A DNA stretch of 64,000 bases from Ferrovibrio terrae_B (GCF_943371255.1 NZ_CALRUC010000009.1:1-64000), one strand, 5' to 3'; numbered from the stretch's first letter, positions 54,111-63,124 are shown. Program-made: numbers and translations. Notes: a model not told the origin generated them from the letters alone.

Positions 54111-55264
54111 CCGACCCCGCCCTCGATTACGTGAAGCTGGTCTCGCGCTACCAGACCGACCTGGTCGACAACCTGCGCGGTTTCGGCTTCCAGACCGACT
54201 ATCTCGACCTGTGGGTCCCGGACGAGGATATCAGCCGCAGCCTGCTCAACTTGCTGGATGCCGCGGCCACCGCCGGACGCGAAACCCTGGCCGTCCGGCT
54301 GCCGGCCAGCCTGGCCGCAGAGCTGCGCCAGAGCGATTTCATGGCCCAGGCGGCCGAGCGCTGCACCTGCAGCCTGCGCGACGACAGTGAAGGTCTGGTG
54401 CTGGAATTTGACCAGGTCCGTCTGCCCGGTGATAGCGGGCCGGTGGCTGCCGGACTGGGCAGCCTGCAGACCTCGCAGGCTGACGCCCGCCCGGAAACCA
54501 GCGCCACGAAGACGCGCCTGCCCCTGCAGCAACCGGCACAGATCGGCCCACTCTATGCCGGTGCCATCGCCAGCCTAGCTGCTGCGGCAAAGCCGGCGCC
54601 GGACCTGCGGCCCGCCACCAACAACACCATCGTGACCGCTATCTGCGACGGGTTGCGCCTGGAGGCGACAATTTCCACCGACCACACGGTCCTGGCCATG
54701 CGTCACGACGGGGCACGCACTCCCGTTGCTGCAGGCCTGGCCGAAGCCATGTGTCAGATGCTGGTCGACCTGCCGATTCTGGAGATCGCCAATCACGGCG
54801 CCATCCGCCTGGAATACCGGCTGCGCGGCGACGCCGTGCCGCCCCCGGTGCCCGGCATCGGCATTCCCGAGGCCAGCGATCCGGCCTTTGCCGTAGTCAA
54901 TCACCTGGCCCGCCAGTTACTGGCAGATTACCGGGATAAAACAGGCTATACTGCCTGGCGCAACCTGTTTGATGCCGTTCCGGGGCCGGTCTGGATGCAG
55001 GCAAGCGAACCGGAACGGCGCCAGATGCTGCAGAATGCCTTCTCAAAGGACGGCGTTTCGCCGCAGGAAGTCAGTATTATTGCCATTGAATACGACGTCA
55101 GGGTGGTCATATCACTCGACGGGGATCGTGCCCTGAATCCGGCCGATCATATGTTGGTGCTGGAACGCAGCATCAAACGGCATGTCGACAACCGCCTGGA
55201 GCTTTTCCTGGCAGAAGTTAAAGACCACAACAAGCTTCGCCGCCTCAGCGAATCAGGAGCATGA
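54107..55264 (+). CDS. Orphan protein between aminotransferase and radical SAM genes
   Basis: I do not recognise this 385-aa protein. No signal peptide or membrane helix is evident. A proline- and alanine-rich linker (about residues 125-175) separates two parts. The C-terminal part has LPILEIANHGAIRLEYRLRG and ends in a charged helix (DNRLELFLAEVKDHNKLRRL). It is coupled to the aminotransferase upstream by ATGA and lies 4 bp before the radical SAM gene, so it may be a partner of that enzyme. I give no function. Confidence 0.6.
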   Translation: MTDPALDYVKLVSRYQTDLVDNLRGFGFQTDYLDLWVPDEDISRSLLNLLDAAATAGRETLAVRLPASLAAELRQSDFMAQAAERCTCSLRDDSEGLVLEFDQVRLPGDSGPVAAGLGSLQTSQADARPETSATKTRLPLQQPAQIGPLYAGAIASLAAAAKPAPDLRPATNNTIVTAICDGLRLEATISTDHTVLAMRHDGARTPVAAGLAEAMCQMLVDLPILEIANHGAIRLEYRLRGDAVPPPVPGIGIPEASDPAFAVVNHLARQLLADYRDKTGYTAWRNLFDAVPGPVWMQASEPERRQMLQNAFSKDGVSPQEVSIIAIEYDVRVVISLDGDRALNPADHMLVLERSIKRHVDNRLELFLAEVKDHNKLRRLSESGA

Positions 55265-55268
55265 CATC

Positions 55269-56390
55269 GTGACCGGCATGGTTGAGCATACGGACCTGAT
55301 CCTCGACGGCACCAAGATCGCCTGGCACGCGGATCGCGTGCGCGCCTGGGAACGCGGCGAGCGCATCGCCCCGATCACCATCGATATGGCGCTGACACGC
55401 GCTTGCAACTTTGCCTGCGGCTACTGCTACGCCATGCTGCAGGAAAACGACCGCAAGGTGATCAATCAGAAGATCATCTACGACTTCCTTGAAGACTGCG
55501 CCGAGATCGGCGTGAAGGGCATCAGCCTGGTGTCCGATGGCGAAAGCACGATCTCGCCGGTCTTCGTCGACACCATCCGTCGCGGCTCCGAACTCGGCCT
55601 TTCCATGGCCGTCGGCACCAACGGCTTCGTGCTGACCCGCCCGAAGTTGGAACAGATTCTGCCGCACATGACCTATCTGCGCGTCAACATCTCGGCCGGC
55701 GAGCGCAAACGCTATGCCGAGATCATGGGCGTGAAAGAGAACTGGTTCGACCGTGTCTGCCAGAATATCCGCGACATGGTCGACATCAAGAAGCGCAACA
55801 ACCTGCCGGTCACTATCGGCCTGCAGATGGTTCTGATGCCGGAATTCGAAGACCAGATCATGCCGCTGGCCGAGCTGGGCAAGGAACTGCGCCCGGACTA
55901 CCTGGTCATCAAGCATTGTTCGGACAACGAGGATGGCGACCTGGGCGTCGACTACAACGGCTATGAGCGGCTGTACGATACCCTGCGCGCTGCCGAGGCC
56001 CTGTCGGATGACGAATATAAAGTCGTCGTCAAATGGTCGAAAATCGAGGCCAAAAACGAGCGCAGCTATCAGCGCTGCTATGGCGCCCCGTTCATGATCC
56101 AGATGTCGGGTTCCGGCCTGGTCGCCCCCTGCGGCATGCTGTTCAACGAGCGCTACAAGAAATTCCACATCGGCAATATCTGCGAGCAGCGCTTCAAGGA
56201 TATCTGGGCCAGCGACCGCTACTGGGAAGTGATGAACTACCTGGCCTCACCGGAATTCAACGCCCAGAAGATGTGCGGCTCGCTCTGCCTGCAACACAAG
56301 GTCAACGAAGCCCTCGATGCCCATCGCAAGGGCATGGTCGAACTGGATCGGCCCATAGGGCTGGAGCCGCAGCACCTCAATTTCATCTGA
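55269..56390 (+). CDS. Radical SAM protein with SPASM-like C-terminus
   Basis: This 373-aa radical SAM enzyme has ACNFACGYCYA near residue 50 and additional C-terminal cysteines (RCYGAPF, APCGMLF, KMCGSLCLQH) fitting an auxiliary cluster. GTG 55269 is chosen because AGGAG lies 9 bases upstream; ATG 55278 is a second choice. It follows the orphan protein and precedes a glycosyltransferase-like gene. A sugar-modifying role, such as dehydration or oxidation of the amino sugar made upstream, is inferred from place only. Confidence 0.8.
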   Translation: MTGMVEHTDLILDGTKIAWHADRVRAWERGERIAPITIDMALTRACNFACGYCYAMLQENDRKVINQKIIYDFLEDCAEIGVKGISLVSDGESTISPVFVDTIRRGSELGLSMAVGTNGFVLTRPKLEQILPHMTYLRVNISAGERKRYAEIMGVKENWFDRVCQNIRDMVDIKKRNNLPVTIGLQMVLMPEFEDQIMPLAELGKELRPDYLVIKHCSDNEDGDLGVDYNGYERLYDTLRAAEALSDDEYKVVVKWSKIEAKNERSYQRCYGAPFMIQMSGSGLVAPCGMLFNERYKKFHIGNICEQRFKDIWASDRYWEVMNYLASPEFNAQKMCGSLCLQHKVNEALDAHRKGMVELDRPIGLEPQHLNFI

Positions 56391-56399
56391 CCGGCCAAC

Positions 56400-57485
56400 G
56401 TGACCCGCGTCCATATCCTGTCGGATGATTTCGCGTCTCCGAATGGACTGGCGTTCCTGTATCCGGTTGTTCTGCATCGCCGGTTGCTGCGCGATGCCGG
56501 CCTGACCGTCAGGCTGTTTGCCGCAGCCGATGAAGCGCTGACAGATTGCGACGTCCTGATCGTCGACAGCAAGGCCTTCCGCGACCAGTGGGCCGACAGC
56601 CAGACCCGCCAAACTGCGCTCAGTCGCATTGCCGTCTGGGCCGGCAAGACCGCCGTGCTGTTCTTCGACACCACCGACAGCACAGGCTGGGTCAATGCCG
56701 CCGTGTTGCCGCTCGTACAGGGTTACTACAAGAACCAGGCGCTGCGCGATCGCAGCCTGTACGCCACGCCTCTATATGGCGGCCGACTGCACACTGACTA
56801 CACTCATCGTGTCCAGGGAATAGCCGACGAACAGCCTTCACCGCCCTGGCCAACAGTCGCGCCGACCGATGCCACAAAGATTCGGATTGGCTGGAATTCC
56901 AGCTTGGCCGATTATTCCTTCATGGGATTGTATCGCGCTCACCTCTTCCGGCGACTGCACTGGTCGGCATTACTGTCGCCAACACAGCGCTACAGCTCAC
57001 CATCCGCACGCCGATCCCTGGCAGTATCCTGCCGTATGAGTACGGCATATTCCCGTGCAACAGTGTCGTGGCAGCGGCAGCAGGTCAAACAACTGCTGGG
57101 CGACCGGGTGGCTACAAACCGATTGTCGCGGCATGGCTATTTCAAGGAACTGGAACGAAGCCGCATTGTGATTTCTCCCTTCGGATTCGGCGAAATCAAT
57201 TATCGAGATTATGAAAGCTTCATCTCGGGCGCACTCCTGCTCAAGCCGGACATGAGCCACATGGAGACCTGGCCCGACATCTTCCGTGTCGGAGAAACCA
57301 TCCTGACCCATCGCTGGGATTGCAGCGACCTGCTTGAACAGCTGGAAGAAGCTTTGGTCGATTACGACCAAGTGGTCGAAATTGCGCATCAGGGACAGGC
57401 CGTTTACCGCCATTTCGTCTCCAGCCGGGCGGGACATGAGGCTTTCGCCAGCCGATTCCACGCGATCGTAACAAGAGCCTTGTAG
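56400..57485 (+). CDS. Glycosyltransferase-like protein
   Basis: This 361-aa protein starts at GTG 56400. The C-terminal part has the donor-site-like block SPFGFGEINYRDYESFISGA, followed by LLLKPDMSHMETWPDIF, which I associate with GT1-type or exostosin-like transferases. The N-terminal part (RVHILSDDFASPNGLAFLYP) fits a nucleotide-sugar Rossmann fold with low similarity to GT4. It directly precedes the phosphoglycosyltransferase gene. A role in attaching the module's sugar is likely but not proven. Confidence 0.65.
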   Translation: MTRVHILSDDFASPNGLAFLYPVVLHRRLLRDAGLTVRLFAAADEALTDCDVLIVDSKAFRDQWADSQTRQTALSRIAVWAGKTAVLFFDTTDSTGWVNAAVLPLVQGYYKNQALRDRSLYATPLYGGRLHTDYTHRVQGIADEQPSPPWPTVAPTDATKIRIGWNSSLADYSFMGLYRAHLFRRLHWSALLSPTQRYSSPSARRSLAVSCRMSTAYSRATVSWQRQQVKQLLGDRVATNRLSRHGYFKELERSRIVISPFGFGEINYRDYESFISGALLLKPDMSHMETWPDIFRVGETILTHRWDCSDLLEQLEEALVDYDQVVEIAHQGQAVYRHFVSSRAGHEAFASRFHAIVTRAL

Positions 57486-58268
57486 ATGCCGGCAACCGAA
57501 ATGTTTTGGTCTGCCGGCCTTGCCTTCCTGCTGTCCGCCGCTGGCGTCTACCTGGGTATCCGCATCGCGCCGCTGAGTGGTGCAATGGCTGAGGTGCGGC
57601 CTGACCGCTGGCATACCGCCGGCATGATCCCGAAGTTGGCCGGACCCGGCTTGGCAGCGGGCCTGGCACTGGCCTTACCCTTCGAACAGTGGCTGGTTGC
57701 TGCAGCGGCCTGCGCTATCGGCGTCTATGACGATCACCGGCGCCTAAGTCCAATCGCCAAAGCTCTGTTGCTGCTGGTGCCGGCAGGCGCTGCCATGCTG
57801 GTCACCGGACTGTGGTGGATTGGTCCGGCTATCTGGATCGCCGCGAACGCGCTCAACCTGCTGGACCATGCTGACGGAATCGCCGCGGCGGCGGCGTTGG
57901 CAGCCTGCCTGTTCGGCGGTAATCCGGATGGCATGGTTGCCGCCGCCGCGATTGCCGGCTTCCTGGTATTCAACCTGACGCCCGCCCGAAGCTTCATGGG
58001 CGATGGCGGCAGCCTGCTCCTCGGTACCGGCCTGGTAATGCTGGCCGCCCGTCAAGGGCCGCTGGCGAGCACCGCCTGGCTGGCCCTGCCGCTGGCCGAT
58101 TCGCTGCTGGTGGTCATCAGCCGCCTGCGGCGCGGGCAAAAACCCTGGATTGGCGGCACCGATCATAGTGGTCACCGTCTGCTGCGCGCCGGCGTTTCCC
58201 CGCATCTGCTGCCCTGGCTCTATTTCGGAGCGGCGGCGATCATTGTCGCCTTCGCCGCAGGAATTTAG
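57486..58268 (+). CDS. WecA/MraY-type polyprenyl-phosphate sugar-1-phosphate transferase (short)
   Basis: This integral membrane enzyme starts glycan assembly by moving a sugar-1-phosphate to undecaprenyl phosphate. Catalytic motifs are present: GVYDDHRRL (DD), NALNLLDHADG (NxxNxxD), FMGDGGSLLLG and GGTDHSGHRLL (HxxHR-like). At 260 aa it is about 60-100 residues shorter than WecA or MraY, mainly lacking N- and C-terminal helices. All catalytic blocks remain, so it may be active. It starts right after the preceding stop and shares TTAG with the convergent GT2 stop. Confidence 0.8.
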   Translation: MPATEMFWSAGLAFLLSAAGVYLGIRIAPLSGAMAEVRPDRWHTAGMIPKLAGPGLAAGLALALPFEQWLVAAAACAIGVYDDHRRLSPIAKALLLLVPAGAAMLVTGLWWIGPAIWIAANALNLLDHADGIAAAAALAACLFGGNPDGMVAAAAIAGFLVFNLTPARSFMGDGGSLLLGTGLVMLAARQGPLASTAWLALPLADSLLVVISRLRRGQKPWIGGTDHSGHRLLRAGVSPHLLPWLYFGAAAIIVAFAAGI

Positions 58269-59212
58269 CCACGACGATGCACCAGCCAGCGCCGCACGGC
58301 TTGAGGCAGATCGGTAGGCAGATAACGCAAAGCGACCAACGCAAAGCGTAGCCACAGCAAAACCGAAATGCCGGATAGCGTCCAGCGCGGATAGGATTTC
58401 TGAAAGTGCTTGACGAAGTAATAGCTGGTGCTGCGCGTCTTGTGCCATTCGATAAAAGTCCGAGACACATCACTGGTGCTCAGATAATGCGTGATCGGCA
58501 CATGGCCGGCATACCAGACTTGGCCACCCTGTTGCCGCACACGGATACATAAGTCGGCATCATCAAAATGCAGGAACAGATTGTCGTCCATGCCGCCCAG
58601 CCGCTCGTAATGGGCGCGGGATATCATCATGAATGCGCCACTGACGGTGGGAACTTCGACAGGCTCGCTGACCGGTTCATCCTCATGGCTATGCAGTCGG
58701 GTGAAATACGGATGATGGGGGAAGACTCGATCCAGCCGCGTCAACTCCACAAAAGCGCGCCAGGGTGACAATATCTCACGCCGACCGCCGCGCTGCTCGC
58801 GCCCATCGGGATGCTGCAGGCGCCCACCAATCAGCCAAGCTTGTGGATGATCTTCAAAGACATCCAGAACTGCGCCAAAAGTGCCCGGATCAAGCACACA
58901 GTCCGGATTAATGAAGGCAAGGCGGTCAGCAGTCGCAATCGAAGCGCCACGGTTGCACCCCGCAGCAAAGCCGATATTCCGGCCACTCTCGATCAGGTGA
59001 ATGCGCGGCTGCTGAATAGCCAACTCGCGCAGACGCCTCATTGTTTCCATATCAGAACCATTCACCACCAGGACAAGCTCAATCAATTCCGGCTGAGCCA
59101 GCACGCTGTTTATGCACAGCCACAAAACCGGGCCGGTGTAATAAATCACGATAATCGCCGAGAGACGGCGATCGGGTGCTGTGATGCTTGGCGCAGGATT
59201 GAGAGTAGTCAT
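58265..59212 (-). CDS. GT2 family glycosyltransferase
   Basis: This 315-aa enzyme starts at ATG 59212; an in-frame TTG at 59257 would overlap the upstream gene. It is a rhamnosyltransferase-like GT2: VLVVNGSDMETM, GRNIGFAAGCNRGA, AFINPDCVL (DxD-like), VSGAFMMISRAHYERLGGMD and HFDDADLCIRV. The C-terminus has a hydrophobic segment near LSGISVLLWLRFALVALRYL. It is the last gene of the minus-strand unit and probably adds a sugar to the glycan on the cytoplasmic face. Confidence 0.85.
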   Translation of the reverse strand: MTTLNPAPSITAPDRRLSAIIVIYYTGPVLWLCINSVLAQPELIELVLVVNGSDMETMRRLRELAIQQPRIHLIESGRNIGFAAGCNRGASIATADRLAFINPDCVLDPGTFGAVLDVFEDHPQAWLIGGRLQHPDGREQRGGRREILSPWRAFVELTRLDRVFPHHPYFTRLHSHEDEPVSEPVEVPTVSGAFMMISRAHYERLGGMDDNLFLHFDDADLCIRVRQQGGQVWYAGHVPITHYLSTSDVSRTFIEWHKTRSTSYYFVKHFQKSYPRWTLSGISVLLWLRFALVALRYLPTDLPQAVRRWLVHRRG

Positions 59213-59253
59213 GCAGGTGAATAACCGATAAGCGCTAAAAAGTCGATTTCCGT

Positions 59254-61197
59254 TCAACCCGCCGGAATACGAATCTTGGCCTTGAAATCTTCATCGAGCG
59301 GGATATAGCGCCCAACGCCACGATCCAGCGCCCGTCGCAACAACACCAGGCCTTGCTGGCGCAATTGCGGATCCGACTGCAGCACGAAAACTCCACCCTC
59401 GTAATAGAGCCCGACCGGATCATCCGGATCCCGCACTCGCAAGCGACGGGCCCATATCAGCACTTCACTATAGTCCCCGAGTGTGAGCCGCCAGGACAGA
59501 TAGCCGATCGGCAGATCGCTACGTCCCGGTGCCAGCACCATGGCCCGATCCAGCCACTGCGGCCACCGCGGCAGCAATTCTGCCAGTGGATCGCGCAGAA
59601 CTGACAGGTTCTGGTTCAAGGCCAGATCAACCAGCAGATTACTACCAACGATTGGTAATGCCGGATTCCGGGTTTCCGACATCCTGTCATCAAGCGCCGC
59701 AACCATCCATTTCAGACGGTGGGCCTCGGCTTCCACCACCAGCGGATTGGCATTCGCGCGATCTTTCATATCCTGCATTGTATCGGAAACAATCGCCGCC
59801 AGAATGCGATCATCGCCACGGAGATCAACCAAGGACGGTGGTGATGCATGTGGCGTTTTGAGCCATGCGATCACCTGGTCGGCACTCCTGGCCTGTTGCA
59901 GCAGCATGGCTGCCGTGGCGAACAGCGCGATGGCAGCGGCGATCGCCAGCCCTCCCGCAAGATATCGCGTCCGCCCGGCGGCGAATGACCTTGCCGTCGC
60001 TTCCGTATGACACAGGGCCGCAACAGCCAGAGCGAAGACCGGCAGTGCAAAGGCCAATTCGAACCAGACTCCCAGAGCAAGGAGCCATGCACCCGCAAAG
60101 GCAATAGCATAAGGCCGCTTGGCTGATGGCGCGAGCCATACCGGAATGGCGGGAATGGCAATAGCGAGTATGGCGCCCGGCAGGCCCGCTGCCAGCACAG
60201 CCTCCGTCAGAAGATTGTGACTGTGAAAATAATCACGTTCCAGAAAATCCCACTGGGCACGATCCCAGAGCGGCGCTTGCGCGATATCGAGATGCGTGGC
60301 GAAGGCGTCAGATGTGCGCCCCCAGCCCAAACCAATCCACCAGACATCCCATTGCTCGCGCAGGCGCGCCAGAACGATTTGGGACACCAGAACCCGGGCA
60401 CGCATGGACGGTCCAAGGTGGGCCGCCAGGCCCGACGCGATCACGATGAATGGGAGTAGTGCTGCCGCGGCGACCACCGCCAGACCAAAGGAGCGGGACT
60501 GCAGCCACGACATCCTTCCAGCGTAGCGCCAGGACAAAGTGCAGAACGCGGCCGAGAGCAGCGCGATCAGGGCAAAGGTCTTGCTGTCCGCCGCGATCAG
60601 TAACGCGAGCGTGGCACCGAGAATGGCGGTAACGCGCAATGGCCAGCCCGGCCCGCCTGGATGAGCCAGCAGCATGGCAGGCAAGGCCAATGCCGGCCAT
60701 GCGTAATAGGCCGTGACGAATATCAGCAGCGGATTGTCGCTCAACCTCCCCCAGATCGCGATCAGAGCCACAGCCCAGCCTGTAGCGGCCGCCAGATCGG
60801 TCAGGAAGCGCCATGTCGGCGCCGACCGGACTACTAGGCCGGCGATAATCAGCCACAGAGCAAGATCGAGATACCAGATGCCTCCCTGTCCTGACTGCGG
60901 TGCACCAAGAAGCCCGCTGGCCAGATTGCCCTGCCACCAGCCCCCCGCCAGCGACCACAGCGCCAGTACCGCTGCCGGCCAGACCGGACGCAGACTGTCT
61001 ATGCCGAGTCGCCCCGCTATGGCCAGCACCGCCAGGGCGAGGGCAGCCAGCGCTGCAGTGGCATGGGCAGCGATGACAACCGGTTCGGCGCGCGACCACT
61101 GCCCGATTTCAAAAACCGGCAGGGAAGCCAAGGGCAGCAGTAGCGCCGGCACTACGGCAAAAGCCGACAACCTCTGCAGCAGGAATTCCTTGTTCAT
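59254..61197 (-). CDS. O-antigen ligase/polymerase-like membrane protein
   Basis: This 647-aa protein starts at ATG 61197 in a TGATG overlap with the upstream lipoprotein gene. It has about 11-12 hydrophobic helices in the first 430 residues and a large loop with HSHNLLTEAVLAAGLPGA, the Wzy_C/WaaL-type hallmark. A soluble C-terminal 200 residues of helical repeats follow (ALDRGVGRYIPLDEDFK near the end). Such proteins ligate or polymerise glycans on the periplasmic side of the inner membrane. Its neighbour GT2 gene fits this role. Confidence 0.8.
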   Translation of the reverse strand: MNKEFLLQRLSAFAVVPALLLPLASLPVFEIGQWSRAEPVVIAAHATAALAALALAVLAIAGRLGIDSLRPVWPAAVLALWSLAGGWWQGNLASGLLGAPQSGQGGIWYLDLALWLIIAGLVVRSAPTWRFLTDLAAATGWAVALIAIWGRLSDNPLLIFVTAYYAWPALALPAMLLAHPGGPGWPLRVTAILGATLALLIAADSKTFALIALLSAAFCTLSWRYAGRMSWLQSRSFGLAVVAAAALLPFIVIASGLAAHLGPSMRARVLVSQIVLARLREQWDVWWIGLGWGRTSDAFATHLDIAQAPLWDRAQWDFLERDYFHSHNLLTEAVLAAGLPGAILAIAIPAIPVWLAPSAKRPYAIAFAGAWLLALGVWFELAFALPVFALAVAALCHTEATARSFAAGRTRYLAGGLAIAAAIALFATAAMLLQQARSADQVIAWLKTPHASPPSLVDLRGDDRILAAIVSDTMQDMKDRANANPLVVEAEAHRLKWMVAALDDRMSETRNPALPIVGSNLLVDLALNQNLSVLRDPLAELLPRWPQWLDRAMVLAPGRSDLPIGYLSWRLTLGDYSEVLIWARRLRVRDPDDPVGLYYEGGVFVLQSDPQLRQQGLVLLRRALDRGVGRYIPLDEDFKAKIRIPAG

Positions 61198-62090
61198 CAC
61201 TGTAACGAATTGGGGTGAGCAGCCGGCATCATACGGGCAAGTTCTGGCCAGAGATCTGCCCAACAGCAGGTATGATCGGCACGTGGAACAATGGTGAGGG
61301 TCGAGGTGCTCAGGCGGGCGCGCCGCAGATAGGATTGGGCAACCAGCAGCGGCACTGTCTTATCGCGCTCCCCAACAAAATGGCGCTGCGCGATGCCGCG
61401 CAGCAACTCAGCATCGTCGGCCGGGTTGAGCGAGTATCGCAAGGGACTATCACCAAAATGACTGGTCCAGGCCTGATGATCGAGCACGCCGGCAACGGTT
61501 ACCAAGCCACTGACATCTTTGCGCCGTGCGGCGACTAGCGCCGCCATAGCACCGCCGCCGGAATAGCCATAGAGCATCACGGATCTAAAAGCATGCATTG
61601 CCACGATCTGATCGATAGCCCGGTTCAACGCAGCCACCGCCTCAGGGGCGAATCGGCCTGTCGTCCAATACAGTGGCTCGCAACCCCGGCGTCGCGGACC
61701 CTCGGCATATTGGCAGGGTCTGGCCAAGTACAAGACATTTGGTGCGGGATGTCGCACCGCCATTTCGAGCGCCGTCGGCCGCTCTGGCGTTGGATCGGAG
61801 GAAATCTCCGTGCGACTGATATAGGAGAGGCCGTCACCCTCGATAAAAACCGCCAATACCGCGTCGGCCGGCTTGGTGATCCGGGCATACCCCGCCAGAT
61901 CAAAGCGCTCCGTTCGAAAAACCTGCTTCTCCCAGCCGGCGGCAATCTTGTCAGCGTAGGCACTGCGGCTGATGAATGGATTGAGATCCGGCGCGCAGCT
62001 GCCAAGCACCAGCAGCAGCGCGGGTACAAAAAGAAAGAGGGCCAAACCTTGCGGTTTGGCCCTCTCGTTACGCGAAGTCTTTGGGTGCAA
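61197..62090 (-). CDS. Alpha/beta-hydrolase-like lipoprotein
   Basis: This 297-aa protein has a lipoprotein signal peptide ending in LLLVLGSC (lipobox, Cys near residue 32), so it should be anchored in a membrane facing the periplasm. It has VFIEGDGLSYIS and the nucleophile elbow MLYGYSGGGAMAALVA, with a late ADHTCCW that may carry the catalytic His. The substrate is unknown. A strong hairpin terminator of the upstream barrel gene overlaps codons for residues about 9-18 of this signal peptide, so expression probably depends on read-through or an internal promoter. Confidence 0.72.
   Translation of the reverse strand: MHPKTSRNERAKPQGLALFLFVPALLLVLGSCAPDLNPFISRSAYADKIAAGWEKQVFRTERFDLAGYARITKPADAVLAVFIEGDGLSYISRTEISSDPTPERPTALEMAVRHPAPNVLYLARPCQYAEGPRRRGCEPLYWTTGRFAPEAVAALNRAIDQIVAMHAFRSVMLYGYSGGGAMAALVAARRKDVSGLVTVAGVLDHQAWTSHFGDSPLRYSLNPADDAELLRGIAQRHFVGERDKTVPLLVAQSYLRRARLSTSTLTIVPRADHTCCWADLWPELARMMPAAHPNSLQ
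62037..62064 (-). terminator. Rho-independent terminator inside the lipoprotein signal sequence
   Basis: A 12-bp stem (GAGGGCCAAACC / GGTTTGGCCCTC) with a 4-nt loop is followed on the minus strand by CTTTCTTTTTG. It terminates the barrel protein gene that ends at 62099. It lies within the first codons of the lipoprotein gene that starts at 62090. Confidence 0.8.
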
Positions 62091-62098
62091 GCGCGGAC

Positions 62099-63124
62099 TT
62101 AGAACCGCAGGCGCAGGCGACCCAGAACCGACCAGACGTCAAGGTCGTCACGGCCCAGCGAGTTGTAGCTCGTCTCGACGGTGCCGCTCAGCGGGCCGGC
62201 CGAGAAGAAGTCCACACCGATGCCGACCTGGGCACCGAAGTCTTCATCATTGGTGAAAGTGCCGTTACCGATCGCGAGAGAATCCGGATGTTCGAAGTCC
62301 CATTCACCGATCAGCTTGAGGTACGGCATCATCGTACCCATGGCGTAACCGACGCGACCACCGGCATAGGCACGGCCCAGCGTGATCGTGTTGCCGGCAA
62401 CCTGGTTGGCGTTCGTTTCGCGATAGCCGTCCTGGTCTTCTTCCATGTACAGAACGCCGACCTTCGGCAGCAGGCGGATATTGCCGGCCGAGTAGGTACC
62501 GTTCAGCGAGCCATTGGCAAACCAACGGGTCGCGTCGAAGCTGCCACGCACCGTGTTGGCGCTGCGCGAACTGTCATAGCTCAGCCAGCTGTAGCCAGCG
62601 GTCAGATCGGCAGTCCACTGGTCGGTCAGCTTGAAACCGATATACGGCGCAATACCCATACCGTCGTTCTCAAGACTGCCGGCGCCGCTGCCGAAGGTCG
62701 TGGTGCTGATATCGATGGTCTCATAGGTACCCGAGATACCGATGACCAGGCGATCGCTGAGCTTGTAGTCGAAACCGGCGAGCAGATTGACGATGCTGCC
62801 ATCGAAGGCGGCTCCGGTCTGGCCGTTATCAACATTGGTATAAGCGCCCTGAACCCAGACGCCGAACGGCTTATCAACCGCGCCCGCATTGCGGCCAGTG
62901 TCACGCGAATTCAGGTAGCTGGTAACATTCGCTGCACCGCCACCGCCACCGCCGATCGCGTTGCTGATGGCGCCGCCAATGATGGTCGCGGCCTGGGCTG
63001 AAGCCTGTGTCGCGGTCTGAGCCGTGACATTCTGGTTCGGGGTCGAAGACACCGAAGAGGCCATGGCAGAACCGGAAACGAACATCCCGATACCAACCAA
63101 GCCAAGTGCAACCTTACGCAGCAT
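62099..63124 (-). CDS. Outer-membrane autotransporter-type beta-barrel protein
   Basis: This 341-aa protein has a signal peptide (RKVALGLVGIGMFVSGSAMA). A short Gly-rich segment (GGGGGAAN near residue 60) follows, then about 270 residues of alternating barrel strands ending in LRLRF, with the C-terminal Phe needed for BAM assembly. It resembles autotransporter beta-domains but lacks a long passenger. It has AGGAG before the ATG, a leader hairpin (63157-63170) and a strong terminator downstream, so it is probably well expressed. Its function may be adhesion or surface stability (inference). Confidence 0.85.
   Translation of the reverse strand: MLRKVALGLVGIGMFVSGSAMASSVSSTPNQNVTAQTATQASAQAATIIGGAISNAIGGGGGGAANVTSYLNSRDTGRNAGAVDKPFGVWVQGAYTNVDNGQTGAAFDGSIVNLLAGFDYKLSDRLVIGISGTYETIDISTTTFGSGAGSLENDGMGIAPYIGFKLTDQWTADLTAGYSWLSYDSSRSANTVRGSFDATRWFANGSLNGTYSAGNIRLLPKVGVLYMEEDQDGYRETNANQVAGNTITLGRAYAGGRVGYAMGTMMPYLKLIGEWDFEHPDSLAIGNGTFTNDEDFGAQVGIGVDFFSAGPLSGTVETSYNSLGRDDLDVWSVLGRLRLRF

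Noticed and set aside
15725..58268. Wzx flippase or Wzz chain-length regulator in the glycan locus
   Set aside because: No protein has the Wzx multi-helix pattern or Wzz layout. Export seems to rely on the ABC exporter at 23019 and perhaps the permease at 63402.
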